NCBI GenBank assembly: GCA_964429575.1
Contig: CAYSCX010000013.1
Location: 1-64,000, forward strand
Source of the DNA: CAYSCX01 sp964429575
GTDB taxonomy: Bacteria; Desulfobacterota; Binatia; Binatales; Binataceae
Length of the DNA stretch: 64,000 nt
Direction: 5' to 3'
Part shown: positions 26,349-34,528 of the stretch, piece after piece
Position numbering within the stretch: position 1 is the stretch's first letter
Layout of the letters: each line of letters opens with the position of its first letter
Notes under the pieces: generated by a model
Databases searched by the model: none
Seen by the model: only the letters and a program-made list of their open reading frames with translations
What the model was told of the DNA's origin: nothing
Made by a program: the position numbers and the translations under genes

Positions 26349-26621
26349 ATGCCTGAAGTCGCCAGGACAGAGTCCGCGTTTCCGATGGCCGAGTGTGTGC
26401 CGTGCGCACGCACGGTGCTTACCTACGTCGCACTGACTGACGATGGCGACCAATCGCGATGCTGTGTGCATTGCGATGCTCGCGTCGGTGCCGAACTCAG
26501 GTGGGTCGGGGCTGACGAGCTTCAGGAAGACGGCTATGTGATCGGGTCGCCGGCTGCACGCAAGTCGGGCGGCGGATGTAGCAGCGGCGGTTGCGGCACC
26601 TGCGGGACTCGCAAGCATTAG
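26349..26621 (+). CDS. Small Cys-rich protein, function unknown
   Basis: 90 residues with two CxxC-like knuckles (CVPC near 16-19 and CCVHC near 38-42) that suggest one zinc ribbon, and a Gly/Ser-rich tail containing GGGCSSGGCGTC. This layout resembles FmdB-type small zinc-ribbon proteins in having a glycine-rich cysteine tail, but no family is firmly recognised. The tail could bind metal. The gene lies 24 bases after the permease gene on the same strand and may be cotranscribed; it is followed by palindromic spacer DNA. Confidence 0.7.
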   Translation: MPEVARTESAFPMAECVPCARTVLTYVALTDDGDQSRCCVHCDARVGAELRWVGADELQEDGYVIGSPAARKSGGGCSSGGCGTCGTRKH

Positions 26622-26664
26622 CTCGCCCGGGTCATTTCCGAATTCACCGGCGAGACATTTGGCA

Positions 26665-26720
26665 GGGTGTTGAGAAAAGCCTGGCATGCCAAATTGGCAT
26701 CGACCTTATTCTCAACACCC
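26665..26720. repeat. Palindromic element with 12-base inverted ends
   Basis: GGGTGTTGAGAA (26665-26676) pairs exactly with TTCTCAACACCC (26709-26720), and between them is a nested perfect dyad ATGCCAA-A-TTGGCAT. It is non-coding and lies in the 194-base spacer between the Cys-rich gene and trmL. Compact size and nested symmetry suggest a REP- or MITE-like repeat. Confidence 0.5.
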
Positions 26721-26780
26721 GGCGTGAAAACTGGCTGCCTTCCTAATCTTCTCCCCCTCCGGGGGAGACGCGAGAGAGGG

Positions 26781-26817
26781 AGCAGGCTGTTGAAAATGCC
26801 TATTTCAACAGCCTGCT
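26781..26817. repeat. Hairpin with 15-base perfect arms at the end of trmL
   Basis: AGCAGGCTGTTGAAA (26781-26795) and its exact complement (26803-26817) enclose seven bases. The right arm overlaps the trmL stop codon (26816-26818). There is no U-run on either side, so it is either a Rho-independent-like end lacking the tract or another small repeat. A GC hairpin in CTCCCCCTCCGGGGGAG lies just before it. Confidence 0.55.
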
Positions 26818-27289
26818 AGTCGCTCAGCATATTGAGCTGGCGCAGCGCCTCGTAAACCACCACCGATACTGCATTGGCGAGATTGAGGCTTCGCACGCCA
26901 GGCTCGAAGATCGGAATCCGGTACGCGCGCTCCGCATTCGAATCGAGAAGCGCGCGATTCAGCCCCTTCGTCTCACAGCCAAATATCAGGTAGTCGCCGC
27001 GCGCATAGGGCGCGTCGGTGTAGCGCTTGCGCGAGTGGGTTGAGAAGAACTTCGCGGGTACCTCGGCATGTGCACGATTGAAATCGTCCCAGCCGCGGTA
27101 CGTGCGCAAATCGACCAGCGGCCAATAATCGAGTCCCGCGCGCTTCAGATAGCGATCCTCGAGCGAGAAACCGAGCGGACCGACCAGATGCAAGCGCGAC
27201 CGCGTCGCCGCCGCAAGCCGCGCGATGGAGCCGGTGTTCTGCGGAATTTCGGGCTCGACGAGAACGATGTGGAGGTGCGGCTCGGGCAA
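26816..27289 (-). CDS. trmL: tRNA 2'-O-methyltransferase of the TrmL (SPOUT) family
   Basis: About 157 residues from the proposed start. SPOUT knot motifs: LHIVLVEPEIPQNTGSIAR, HLVGPLGF, GCETKGL and SLNLANAVSVVVYEAL. TrmL methylates the ribose at wobble position 34 of leucine tRNAs, using S-adenosylmethionine. Starts are uncertain. The ATG at 27364 would overlap the upstream DUF1285 gene by 70 bases and add 25 residues that TrmL lacks. A TTG at 27289, six bases beyond that gene's stop, gives a normal length and is preferred. It is the third gene of dtd-DUF1285-trmL. Confidence 0.88.
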   Translation of the reverse strand: MPEPHLHIVLVEPEIPQNTGSIARLAAATRSRLHLVGPLGFSLEDRYLKRAGLDYWPLVDLRTYRGWDDFNRAHAEVPAKFFSTHSRKRYTDAPYARGDYLIFGCETKGLNRALLDSNAERAYRIPIFEPGVRSLNLANAVSVVVYEALRQLNMLSD

Positions 27290-27294
27290 GCGGC

Positions 27295-27780
27295 TCAGTC
27301 CCGCGAGTGCGCGAGATCGTTCGACCGCCCGATCGGGTGTCGACGTCCACCGAGCACAAGACATACTCGGCCGCGATCGTCCGACTCGAACCGCGAACTA
27401 AGATGGTAATAAGCGGTACGGAGAAATCGCGCGCGGAACTTGCCGCCTTTCACCGTGGTGTAAAGCACGTTGTGGCCGCCGATCTCGAGCGCCGCGGGCA
27501 TGAGCAGTTCGCGCGACTCGTCGTTCAACACCAGCGTAATTCCGCCCTCGCCGTCCTCTTCAATCACCTTGACAACGAACGGCGTGTCCTCGACGTCGAT
27601 GCTCGCGCGCTCCTCGGCGACTTGCAGGTAATACGTACCGTCGGGATTGCGACGGATGCTTTGTGAGAACAGGAGCGCGATACGCGGATTGTCGATGCGC
27701 TCATCGTCGCTGTACCAATTGCCGTCGCGGCGGAACGAGATGTGTCCCGACTCGACCGCGTAAAATCCCGCGCGTGGCAT
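27295..27780 (-). CDS. DUF1285-type protein
   Basis: 161 residues. The patterns GHISFRRDGNWYSDDERIDNPRIALLFSQSIRR and VEDTPFVVKVI fit the DUF1285 family, two-domain proteins of unknown function found in proteobacteria. No catalytic motif is obvious. Only four bases separate it from the dtd stop, and it runs close to trmL, so it belongs to a tRNA-quality-related operon; a role in that process is only guilt by association. Confidence 0.8.
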   Translation of the reverse strand: MPRAGFYAVESGHISFRRDGNWYSDDERIDNPRIALLFSQSIRRNPDGTYYLQVAEERASIDVEDTPFVVKVIEEDGEGGITLVLNDESRELLMPAALEIGGHNVLYTTVKGGKFRARFLRTAYYHLSSRFESDDRGRVCLVLGGRRHPIGRSNDLAHSRD

Positions 27781-27784
27781 CGGC

Positions 27785-28231
27785 CTACCGATTCTTGCTG
27801 TCGAGCATGATGGTTACCGGGCCGTCGTTCACCAAATCGACTTCCATCGTCGCGCCGAACCCACCGGTTTCAACCTTAACACCCGAGTTTCGAGCGAGCG
27901 AGACGAAGTGCTCGTACAGACGGCGTGCGTCGTCGGGCGGCGCCGCATCGATGAACGAGGGCCGCCGGCCTCCGCTCAGGTCCGCGAACAGCGTGAACTG
28001 TGAGATAACGAGCAACTCGGCGCCCACGGCCTTGAGCGCCAGGTTCATCTTGCCCTGATCGTCCGCGAACACGCGCAACCCCACCGTGCGATCGACCAGA
28101 AATGCCGCATCGTCTTCGGTGTCGCCACGTCCAACGCCGAGAAGCACGACGAAGCCCTTTCCAATCGTGCCAACCACGCGGCCCAAGATTCGGACCTCGG
28201 CGCGGCTCACGCGTTGAAGGATCGCGCGCAC
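27785..28231 (-). CDS. dtd: D-aminoacyl-tRNA deacylase
   Basis: 148 residues from GTG 28231, which gives the canonical start (M)RAILQRVSRAEV; an ATG 15 codons upstream is possible. Conserved motifs are SQFTLFAD and the Gly-cisPro motif NDGPVTIM that excludes L-amino acids. The enzyme removes D-amino acids (and Gly from tRNA-Ala) from mischarged tRNAs. First gene of the dtd-DUF1285-trmL unit. Confidence 0.95.
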   Translation of the reverse strand: MRAILQRVSRAEVRILGRVVGTIGKGFVVLLGVGRGDTEDDAAFLVDRTVGLRVFADDQGKMNLALKAVGAELLVISQFTLFADLSGGRRPSFIDAAPPDDARRLYEHFVSLARNSGVKVETGGFGATMEVDLVNDGPVTIMLDSKNR

Positions 28232-28323
28232 GCCTGCGTCGTATCTCAGGTGGGATGCAGCCGCAAGGTCGCGCAATGCGGCTGGTTTGGTGAAACCTGC
28301 CCGTCTATTATGAATAGACCCGC

Positions 28324-29172
28324 ATGATTCCGGTTCTCCTTGAATTCGACCTCTTCGGCTTCCCGATTCGCATTTACAGCTACGGCTTGATGATGGCGCT
28401 GGGGTTTCTGTCGGCCGGTTACGTCATCTGGCTCGACTGTAAACGGCGCGGGATCGACCCGGAGTACGCATCGACGATCATCTTCTGGGCGGCGCTCGGT
28501 GGGATTGCGGGGTCGCGCATCTATCACGTTATCGACAACTGGCGGATCTACGCCGACGATCCTGCATCAATCGTGTGGTCGAGCGCTGGCTTCGTCTGGT
28601 ACGGCGGGCTGATCGGCGGTCTCACCGCGGTCTATCTCGTCTCGCGCTACTACAAGGTGCCGTTCGGAGTAACGGCTGACATGAGCGGCCCCGCGCTTGC
28701 GATTGGCCAGGCGATCGGACGCCTCGGCTGCCAGCTCTCCGGCGATGGCGACTGGGGATTGCCGTCAACGTTGCCGTGGGCGATGGCGTATCCCAACGCG
28801 ATCGTCGGCTGGAATTCCGACACCGTCCTCAAGGTCGATGAGAGCGGTAGGCTCGTGTCGGCATTTTTCCCGGGTGTGCGCGTCCATCCCGCTCCGATCT
28901 ACGAGACCCTGCTCTACTTGGGTGTGTTCTGGATCCTGTGGCGGATGCGCACCAAACTCAAAAGGCCCGGGCGGGTATTGTGTTTGTATTTCTTATTGGC
29001 AGGCGCCGCGCGATTCATCGTGGAGTTCGTGCGCGTCAATCCACGCGTGTTCTACGGGCTCAGCGAGGCGCAGCTGTTCGCGATCGCGATGATGGTGATC
29101 GGCGGCGTCGCGTTCTTCTACTTGGGCGCGCAGACGCACGAGCTTGGCGCGAAGGCGCGCGCACGAGCGTGA
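28324..29172 (+). CDS. lgt: Prolipoprotein diacylglyceryl transferase
   Basis: 282 residues, seven-helix inner-membrane enzyme. It has the MALGFLSAGYVIW opening region, the Lgt signature as GRLGCQLSGDGDWG (family form GRxGNFxNGE; here with Cys and Gly changes), and HPAPIYETLL. It moves diacylglycerol from phosphatidylglycerol to the lipobox Cys of prolipoproteins, the first step of lipoprotein maturation. The DWG variant is seen in several delta-type bacteria. The next gene starts four bases after it. Confidence 0.94.
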   Translation: MIPVLLEFDLFGFPIRIYSYGLMMALGFLSAGYVIWLDCKRRGIDPEYASTIIFWAALGGIAGSRIYHVIDNWRIYADDPASIVWSSAGFVWYGGLIGGLTAVYLVSRYYKVPFGVTADMSGPALAIGQAIGRLGCQLSGDGDWGLPSTLPWAMAYPNAIVGWNSDTVLKVDESGRLVSAFFPGVRVHPAPIYETLLYLGVFWILWRMRTKLKRPGRVLCLYFLLAGAARFIVEFVRVNPRVFYGLSEAQLFAIAMMVIGGVAFFYLGAQTHELGAKARARA

Positions 29173-29175
29173 ACG

Positions 29176-29730
29176 ATGGCCGGCCGTCGCACCATCCTCT
29201 ACGTGATGGCGGGACTCGCGATTGTAGCGGGCGTCGCGCTCTTCATCGCGACGATGCAGTGGCGAAGCACCGTCCCCGGAGTCCCGGGCGGCGATGGACG
29301 AATGGCGGCCGACTTCACGCTGGAGAATCTCGACGGTGGCTCGCTATCGCTCGCATCGCTTCGCGGCAAAGTGATCTTCCTCAATTTTTGGGCGACGTGG
29401 TGCGCTCCGTGCCGCGACGAGATGCCTTCGATGCAGCTGCTCGACGACGCGATGCGCGGCGACTCCGGCTTCGTGATGCTTGCAGTCAGCCAGGACGAGC
29501 GCGGACGCCAGGTCGTCAAGCCGTTCGTCGAGAAGAACGGATTTCGCTTCAAGGTGCTGCTCGATCCCGACGGCCGGCTCGCGAGTTCATATGGACTCAG
29601 CGGCGTTCCGGAAACGTTCATAATTGACCGGACCGGGCGCATCGTGGCGCATCATATGGGCGCGTTTGACTGGTCGCGGGCGGATGTCCGCGAGGCGATC
29701 AAGCAGATGCTGGAAGTCAAGCAAGGATGA
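29176..29730 (+). CDS. TlpA/ResA-like membrane-anchored thioredoxin
   Basis: 184 residues: one N-terminal signal-anchor helix (about 8-27), then a thioredoxin fold facing the periplasm with redox pair Cys76 and Cys79 in FWATWCAPCRDEMP and a cis-Pro in GVPETFIID. It probably reduces disulfides of exported proteins, for example in cytochrome c maturation (family knowledge; no ccm genes here). Tightly spaced after lgt. Confidence 0.92.
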   Translation: MAGRRTILYVMAGLAIVAGVALFIATMQWRSTVPGVPGGDGRMAADFTLENLDGGSLSLASLRGKVIFLNFWATWCAPCRDEMPSMQLLDDAMRGDSGFVMLAVSQDERGRQVVKPFVEKNGFRFKVLLDPDGRLASSYGLSGVPETFIIDRTGRIVAHHMGAFDWSRADVREAIKQMLEVKQG

Positions 29731-29815
29731 AAAAGGAGGCTGCGGAAAGGCAGGTGCAAAGGCGCGTGGCTTCTGCTTAGATAAGAAACCCAATCCCGCA
29801 GGACATCAGGTTAGT

Positions 29816-31276
29816 ATGTCAGTATTCAAGCGAAATCGTTGGGCGGTCACCCTTTCGATCTTCCTCATCACCTCATTCCTGGTGCTCGAGGAAGTCGCGG
29901 TGCGCCGTGCGCAGGCGCTGCCGAATGAGACTTACGAGCAACTCGAGACCTTCGCGAACGTGCTGGCGATCGTCCAGAAAAACTACGTCGAACCTGTCTC
30001 GACCAAGCAGCTCATCGACGGCGCCATCACCGGCATGCTCACCTCGCTCGACCCGCACAGCGCCTACCTGACGCCGGATCTCTACCGCGATCTCGAGGTT
30101 GAGACGCGCGGCAGCTTCGGCGGCCTCGGCATCGAAATAACGATCAAGAACAACGTGCTTACGGTGGTCGCGCCGATCGATGATACCCCCGCATATCACG
30201 CGGGCGTGAAGGCGGGCGACCAGATCATCAAGATCAACGACGATTTCACCAAGGACATGACCCTGAGCGACGCCGTCAAGCGGATGCGCGGTCCCAAGGG
30301 CAGCACCGTGAAGCTGACGCTCCATCGGCAGGGCGTGGCGGAATTGTTCACGGTGCCGCTCGAGCGTGACGTGATCAAAATCCGCTCGGTGAAGGCCAAG
30401 GAAATCGACAATGGCTACGGCTACGTCAGGATCTCCACCTTCCAGGAAAGCACCGACGACTCGGTCCACGCGGCGGTGGAGGAGTTCAAAAAGAAGCACA
30501 ATGGGCACGTGAAGGGTCTCGTGCTCGATCTGCGCGATAATCCCGGCGGACTTCTGAACCAGGCGGTGAAGGTCGCCGATGAGTTCCTCGACGGCGGCAT
30601 GATCGTCTATACGCAGGGCCGCCAGGAGAACCAGCACCAGAAGTACTTCTCGCACAAGAAGAAGGACTTCCAGGACTATCCGATGGTCGTTCTGGTAAAC
30701 GCGGGCAGCGCGAGCGCCAGTGAGATCGTCGCGGGGGCGCTCCAGGACCAGCGCCGCGCGGTCGTGGTTGGAACGCAGACTTTCGGAAAGGGATCCGTGC
30801 AGACGATTCTGCCGCTCGATGATCGATCGGCGCTGCGGCTCACCACCGCGCGCTACTTCACGCCCAATGGCCGCTCGATCCAGGCGGTCGGAATCGGTCC
30901 TGACGTTGACATCGAACCGCCCAAGCCGACCATTGCGTCGCTCAATCTGCCCGGCCGCGCCACCATCGAAATCAACCCCGAAATTCACGAGGCTGACCTG
31001 CTGCGTCATTTCAAGAATGGACAGGACGAGCAGCAGCGCGAGCGAAAAAAGAAAGACGGCGGCGTCAACGGCGCAGGCGCTCAGAATGACGCCAGCTCAA
31101 AGCAGGACGCCGCCGCGTCCGACGCCGCCAAAGCGGTAGTGCCCGAGAAGGATGTCCAGCTGGAGAAGGCGGTGGAAGTTCTGCGCAAGTGGAACACCTA
31201 CAAAGTCCAACTCGCAAAGACGGACACGGCGCTGGCGGTACCGTCCGCCAAGGCGACCACGACGACAGCCCAGTAA
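29816..31276 (+). CDS. CtpA-type C-terminal processing protease (S41A)
   Basis: 486 residues from ATG 29816 (the frame's upstream extension overlaps the thioredoxin gene). An N-terminal signal/anchor helix is followed by a PDZ domain (about 100-185, with GGLGIEITIKNN and AGVKAGDQIIKIND) and an S41 catalytic domain with Ser302 (GSASASEIVAGAL) and Lys325 (TFGKGSVQT). The Gln/Lys-rich tail is low complexity. Such proteases trim periplasmic or photosystem/cell-wall substrates in the envelope. A terminator follows at 31289. Confidence 0.95.
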   Translation: MSVFKRNRWAVTLSIFLITSFLVLEEVAVRRAQALPNETYEQLETFANVLAIVQKNYVEPVSTKQLIDGAITGMLTSLDPHSAYLTPDLYRDLEVETRGSFGGLGIEITIKNNVLTVVAPIDDTPAYHAGVKAGDQIIKINDDFTKDMTLSDAVKRMRGPKGSTVKLTLHRQGVAELFTVPLERDVIKIRSVKAKEIDNGYGYVRISTFQESTDDSVHAAVEEFKKKHNGHVKGLVLDLRDNPGGLLNQAVKVADEFLDGGMIVYTQGRQENQHQKYFSHKKKDFQDYPMVVLVNAGSASASEIVAGALQDQRRAVVVGTQTFGKGSVQTILPLDDRSALRLTTARYFTPNGRSIQAVGIGPDVDIEPPKPTIASLNLPGRATIEINPEIHEADLLRHFKNGQDEQQRERKKKDGGVNGAGAQNDASSKQDAAASDAAKAVVPEKDVQLEKAVEVLRKWNTYKVQLAKTDTALAVPSAKATTTTAQ

Positions 31277-31288
31277 GGTCGTGATCCA

Positions 31289-31338
31289 GAGCGCCCGGTC
31301 ACCTCGCGCCTACCGCGGGGCTGGCCGGGCGCTTTTAT
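31289..31338 (+). terminator. Intrinsic terminator after the CtpA gene
   Basis: AGCGCCCGG (31289-31297) pairs with CCGGGCGCT (31325-31333), followed by TTTAT. The loop is long and may form an inner stem. Confidence 0.75.
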
Positions 31339-31404
31339 TCGCGCTAGACCGCGGATCGATCTCGCGATCGCCGCCTCCGCGCTCCAAACGGAGGCCGACT
31401 TTGT

Positions 31405-32094
31405 ATGCCTGAGTCAGTGCGCACTCTTCTGATTGTCGGCGCCGACGCGCGCGGGGGAAAAACGCTGGTTGGATGCGCGCTCGGCTTCGCGCTCCACGCG
31501 CGCGGAATGAAGGTCGGGGTGATGATGCCAGTGGAGCTGGGATGCGCAGAGCGGGGCGGTGTACTCGAACCGGCCGACGCACTCGGGCTGGCGCGCACGT
31601 CGGCATGCGATCTGCCGCTCGGACTCATCGCGCCGTATCGTTACCGCTCGCGCGCGCTCAGCATTCCCGCCGCAGCGGATGACGACGCATCGCCGGCGCC
31701 TGACTTCACGCGAATCGTAGAAGCGTTTGCGCGCATCAAGGCGCAATCCGACGCCGTCATCGTCGAGGCGCCCGGCGGACTCGCCGATCCGCTGAACTCG
31801 ACCTGCGACGTGAGCGACCTCGCGATGCGATGCGGTCTGGAACTGATCGTCGTCGTGGCGAACCGGCCGGGCTGCGTTAACGCGACGCTCCTGACGCTCG
31901 CATACGCGGCGAGCCGCCGGCTTGAGGTCGCGGGTTACATCGTCAACGACGCCGAGCCTGCGGGCGAGCGCGATGCGGTCGCTACCGCCGCGATGCTGAC
32001 GCGGGTCACCAGCGCGCGCTGTCTGGGCGCGATTCGATATCGCGAGCCCATGGGCCTGGCGATCGTTGATACGCTGCTTGGGAAAGCGCGCTAG
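31405..32094 (+). CDS. BioD-like P-loop protein (dethiobiotin synthetase family)
   Basis: 229 residues. The P-loop reads GADARGGKTLVG, fitting the GxxxxGKT pattern of BioD (family form GTDTGVGKT), and a later ALxIIVEAPGG-like strand (AVIVEAPGGLADPL) matches the BioD VEGAGG region. Dethiobiotin synthetase closes the ureido ring of biotin using CO2 and ATP, but no other bio gene is nearby and the motifs are relaxed. A general BioD/cobyric-type ligase-like role is therefore all that can be claimed. It is followed by xseA, 35 bases away. Confidence 0.75.
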   Translation: MPESVRTLLIVGADARGGKTLVGCALGFALHARGMKVGVMMPVELGCAERGGVLEPADALGLARTSACDLPLGLIAPYRYRSRALSIPAAADDDASPAPDFTRIVEAFARIKAQSDAVIVEAPGGLADPLNSTCDVSDLAMRCGLELIVVVANRPGCVNATLLTLAYAASRRLEVAGYIVNDAEPAGERDAVATAAMLTRVTSARCLGAIRYREPMGLAIVDTLLGKAR

Positions 32095-32129
32095 GTGAAG
32101 CGCCGGGCCATCTGGTAATTTGGGGGCGG

Positions 32130-33485
32130 ATGGAAGAGCAGCTCGATCTGACGCTCGCACAAGGGCCGACCGGCGCGCTCACGGTTACGCAACTAGTGCG
32201 CCTGGTACGCGAGACGCTCGAGCGCGACGTCGGCGAGCACTGGGTGATTGGCGAAATTTCGAACGCGCGTCTCGCGCCATCAAATCATTTTTACTTCACG
32301 CTCAAGGATGCCGATGGCGCGATAAACGTCGTGATGTTTCGTTCTGCGCACTCGCGGCTGCGCTTCAAGCCCCAGGACGGCATGGAAGTCGTCGTGCGCG
32401 GGCGTGTCAGCGTTTACGAAACGCGCGGCGCACTGCAATTGTACGCCGACGAGATTGAACCGCGCGGCGCCGGCGCCCTTCAGGTTGCGTTCGAGCAGCT
32501 GAAAATGCGCCTCGAGGCCGAAGGGTTGTTCGACACGGCGCGCAAGCGAGCACTGCCCTTTCTTCCACGAACCGTCGGCGTGGTCACCGCGCGGCGCGGC
32601 GCGGGTCTGCGCGACGTGCTTCGCGTGCTACTGGACCGTTTCCCGAACCTTCACGTGATCATCAGACCCGCGAAAGTGCAGGGCATCGGCGCCGCGGCGG
32701 AAATTGCACAGGCGATCGAAGATTTAAATCGCGATGCGCGCGCGGAAGTGATCATCGTCGGTCGCGGCGGGGGGTCGCTCGAAGATTTGTGGGCGTTCAA
32801 CGAGGAGCCCGTCGCACGCGCGATTTACCGATCGCGGATCCCGGTCGTGTCCGCAGTGGGACACGAGGTCGATTATACAATCGCGGATTTCGTCGCCGAT
32901 TTGCGCGCGCCGACGCCGACCGCGGCAGCGCATATCATCGTTCCGTCCCGGGACGAGCTTCACCTGCGCATCGAGAACCTTCGCACCTCTCTGGCTCTGG
33001 GAGCCGAACGTGAACTAGATGGATGGCGTGAGACGGTCGGACACCTTGCACAGCGGGTACGACATCCGAAGAGTCTGATCGACGGGGCGCGGCAGCGCGT
33101 CGATGATGCAGCGGCCACGCTCAGTGATGTCATGGCCGCGCGCATCGCCGGCGTGCGGACCACGCTCCGCGAGCTTGGGTTGACAATGAAATCACCCGCG
33201 CCGGCCGTCCGAGAGATGAAAATGACGCTCGTGCATCTGGCCGCCACCCTTGGCGCGCGGGGGCTTGCAGCGGTCGAACAGCGGCGCAAGCGGTTCGCGG
33301 AGCTCGGGGCGCGGCTCGATTCGCTCTCTCCGCTCAAGGTGCTTGAACGTGGCTACGCGGTAGTGCTCAACGCGCGCGAGCGCCGCGCGGTGGTCGATGC
33401 GTCCACAGTCGAAGTGGGAGATGAGCTTGACGTGCGGCTCCATCGCGGGCGGCTGAAGGCGCGTACCATCGCGCGCGAGGTCTGA
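32130..33485 (+). CDS. xseA: Exodeoxyribonuclease VII large subunit
   Basis: 451 residues. An N-terminal OB-fold (about 20-115, with GEISNARLAPSNHFYFTLKD) is followed by the catalytic core with FLPRTVGVVTARRGAGLRDVL, GRGGGSLEDLWAFNEE and SAVGHEVDYTIADFVADLRAPTPTAAA. A coiled-coil region and LSPLKVLERGYAVV tail follow. With XseB it degrades single-stranded DNA. xseB starts five bases later. Confidence 0.96.
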   Translation: MEEQLDLTLAQGPTGALTVTQLVRLVRETLERDVGEHWVIGEISNARLAPSNHFYFTLKDADGAINVVMFRSAHSRLRFKPQDGMEVVVRGRVSVYETRGALQLYADEIEPRGAGALQVAFEQLKMRLEAEGLFDTARKRALPFLPRTVGVVTARRGAGLRDVLRVLLDRFPNLHVIIRPAKVQGIGAAAEIAQAIEDLNRDARAEVIIVGRGGGSLEDLWAFNEEPVARAIYRSRIPVVSAVGHEVDYTIADFVADLRAPTPTAAAHIIVPSRDELHLRIENLRTSLALGAERELDGWRETVGHLAQRVRHPKSLIDGARQRVDDAAATLSDVMAARIAGVRTTLRELGLTMKSPAPAVREMKMTLVHLAATLGARGLAAVEQRRKRFAELGARLDSLSPLKVLERGYAVVLNARERRAVVDASTVEVGDELDVRLHRGRLKARTIAREV

Positions 33486-33490
33486 GGTTC

Positions 33491-33754
33491 ATGGCAGCCA
33501 AGGCCAGGAAGTTCGAAGACGAACTCAAAGACCTCGAAGCGATCGTGGGCCAGATCGATGGCGGCGAACTGACGCTCGAGGATTCGATCGCTGCGTTCGA
33601 GCGCGGGGTCGCGCTGGTCCGGGCGCTCACCAAGCGGCTCGACGAGGTCGAGCGCAAGGTCGAACTTCTCAGCCGCGATGCCGGCGGCAAGCTCAAGACC
33701 GAGCCGCTCGACGACGAATCCGACGACAAGGACAGCCGCGGCGGCGACGATTAG
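33491..33754 (+). CDS. xseB: Exodeoxyribonuclease VII small subunit
   Basis: 87 residues, helical: FEDELKDLEAIVGQIDGGELTLEDSIAAFERGVAL is the full family signature. Charged C-terminus. Next to xseA as usual. Confidence 0.96.
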   Translation: MAAKARKFEDELKDLEAIVGQIDGGELTLEDSIAAFERGVALVRALTKRLDEVERKVELLSRDAGGKLKTEPLDDESDDKDSRGGDD

Positions 33755-33787
33755 CCGGCGCCTCGCGCGAGCGCGACCCGAAATTTC

Positions 33788-34528
33788 ATGCGAGCGCGGT
33801 TGGATGCCGAAATGGCGCGCCGCGGGCTGGCGGAAAGCCGCCAGAGCGCCCAGAGGCTCATCATGGCCGGACGCGTGCGGGTCAATTCGCGCCCCGCGAA
33901 CAAGGCGGATCTCAAAGTCGATAGCGACGCCGAGATTGAGCTGGTCGGCGCGCCTTCCGAGTTCGCAAGCCGCGGCGCATACAAGCTAATCGCAGCGCTC
34001 GACCAGTTTGACATCGATGTCGCGGGCGCGCGTGCGCTCGACGTGGGCGCATCCACCGGCGGCTTCACAGACGTGTTGCTGCGCCGCGGTGCAGCGAGCG
34101 TCATCGCGCTCGATGTCGGCTACGGGCAACTCGATGACAAGCTTCGCCGCGACTCGCGGGTGACCGTGATCGATCGCACCAACATCCGTCACGTTGCCTC
34201 CAAGGACTTGCCGTATCGCCCGAACTTCGTCGTCATCGACACCAGTTTCATTTCCCTTAGGCTGGTGCTTCCCGCCGTGTTGAAACTCATCGACGAACCC
34301 GCGCAGATCGTCGCGCTCATCAAGCCGCAGTTCGAAGTCGGCAAGGGCAAAGTCGGCAGCGGCGGTATCGTGCGCGACGCCGCTCTTCGCGCCGAGGCTG
34401 TCGATGGCGTCGTTGAATTTGCTCGCGGCCTGGGTCTCGACGTCATCGGCACGCTCGAGTCGCCGATAACCGGCGCCGCGGGAAACGTCGAGTATCTCGC
34501 CTACCTACGGACGCGCCGGATAAATTGA
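33788..34528 (+). CDS. tlyA: TlyA-family rRNA 2'-O-methyltransferase
   Basis: 246 residues. An S4 RNA-binding domain (about 1-60: RLDAEMARRGLAESRQSAQRLIMAGRVRVN) and a Rossmann methyltransferase (about 75-246) with ALDVGASTGGFTDVLLRRGA, KPQFEVGKGKVGSGG. TlyA methylates ribose of cytidines in 16S and 23S rRNA; related forms are called haemolysin A by old annotation. In many genomes ispA and dxs sit between xseB and tlyA; here they are absent. Confidence 0.93.
   Translation: MRARLDAEMARRGLAESRQSAQRLIMAGRVRVNSRPANKADLKVDSDAEIELVGAPSEFASRGAYKLIAALDQFDIDVAGARALDVGASTGGFTDVLLRRGAASVIALDVGYGQLDDKLRRDSRVTVIDRTNIRHVASKDLPYRPNFVVIDTSFISLRLVLPAVLKLIDEPAQIVALIKPQFEVGKGKVGSGGIVRDAALRAEAVDGVVEFARGLGLDVIGTLESPITGAAGNVEYLAYLRTRRIN

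Noticed and set aside
26781..26817. Classical intrinsic terminator at the end of trmL
   Set aside because: The stem is strong, but no U-run follows on either strand, so it is listed as a repeat/hairpin instead.
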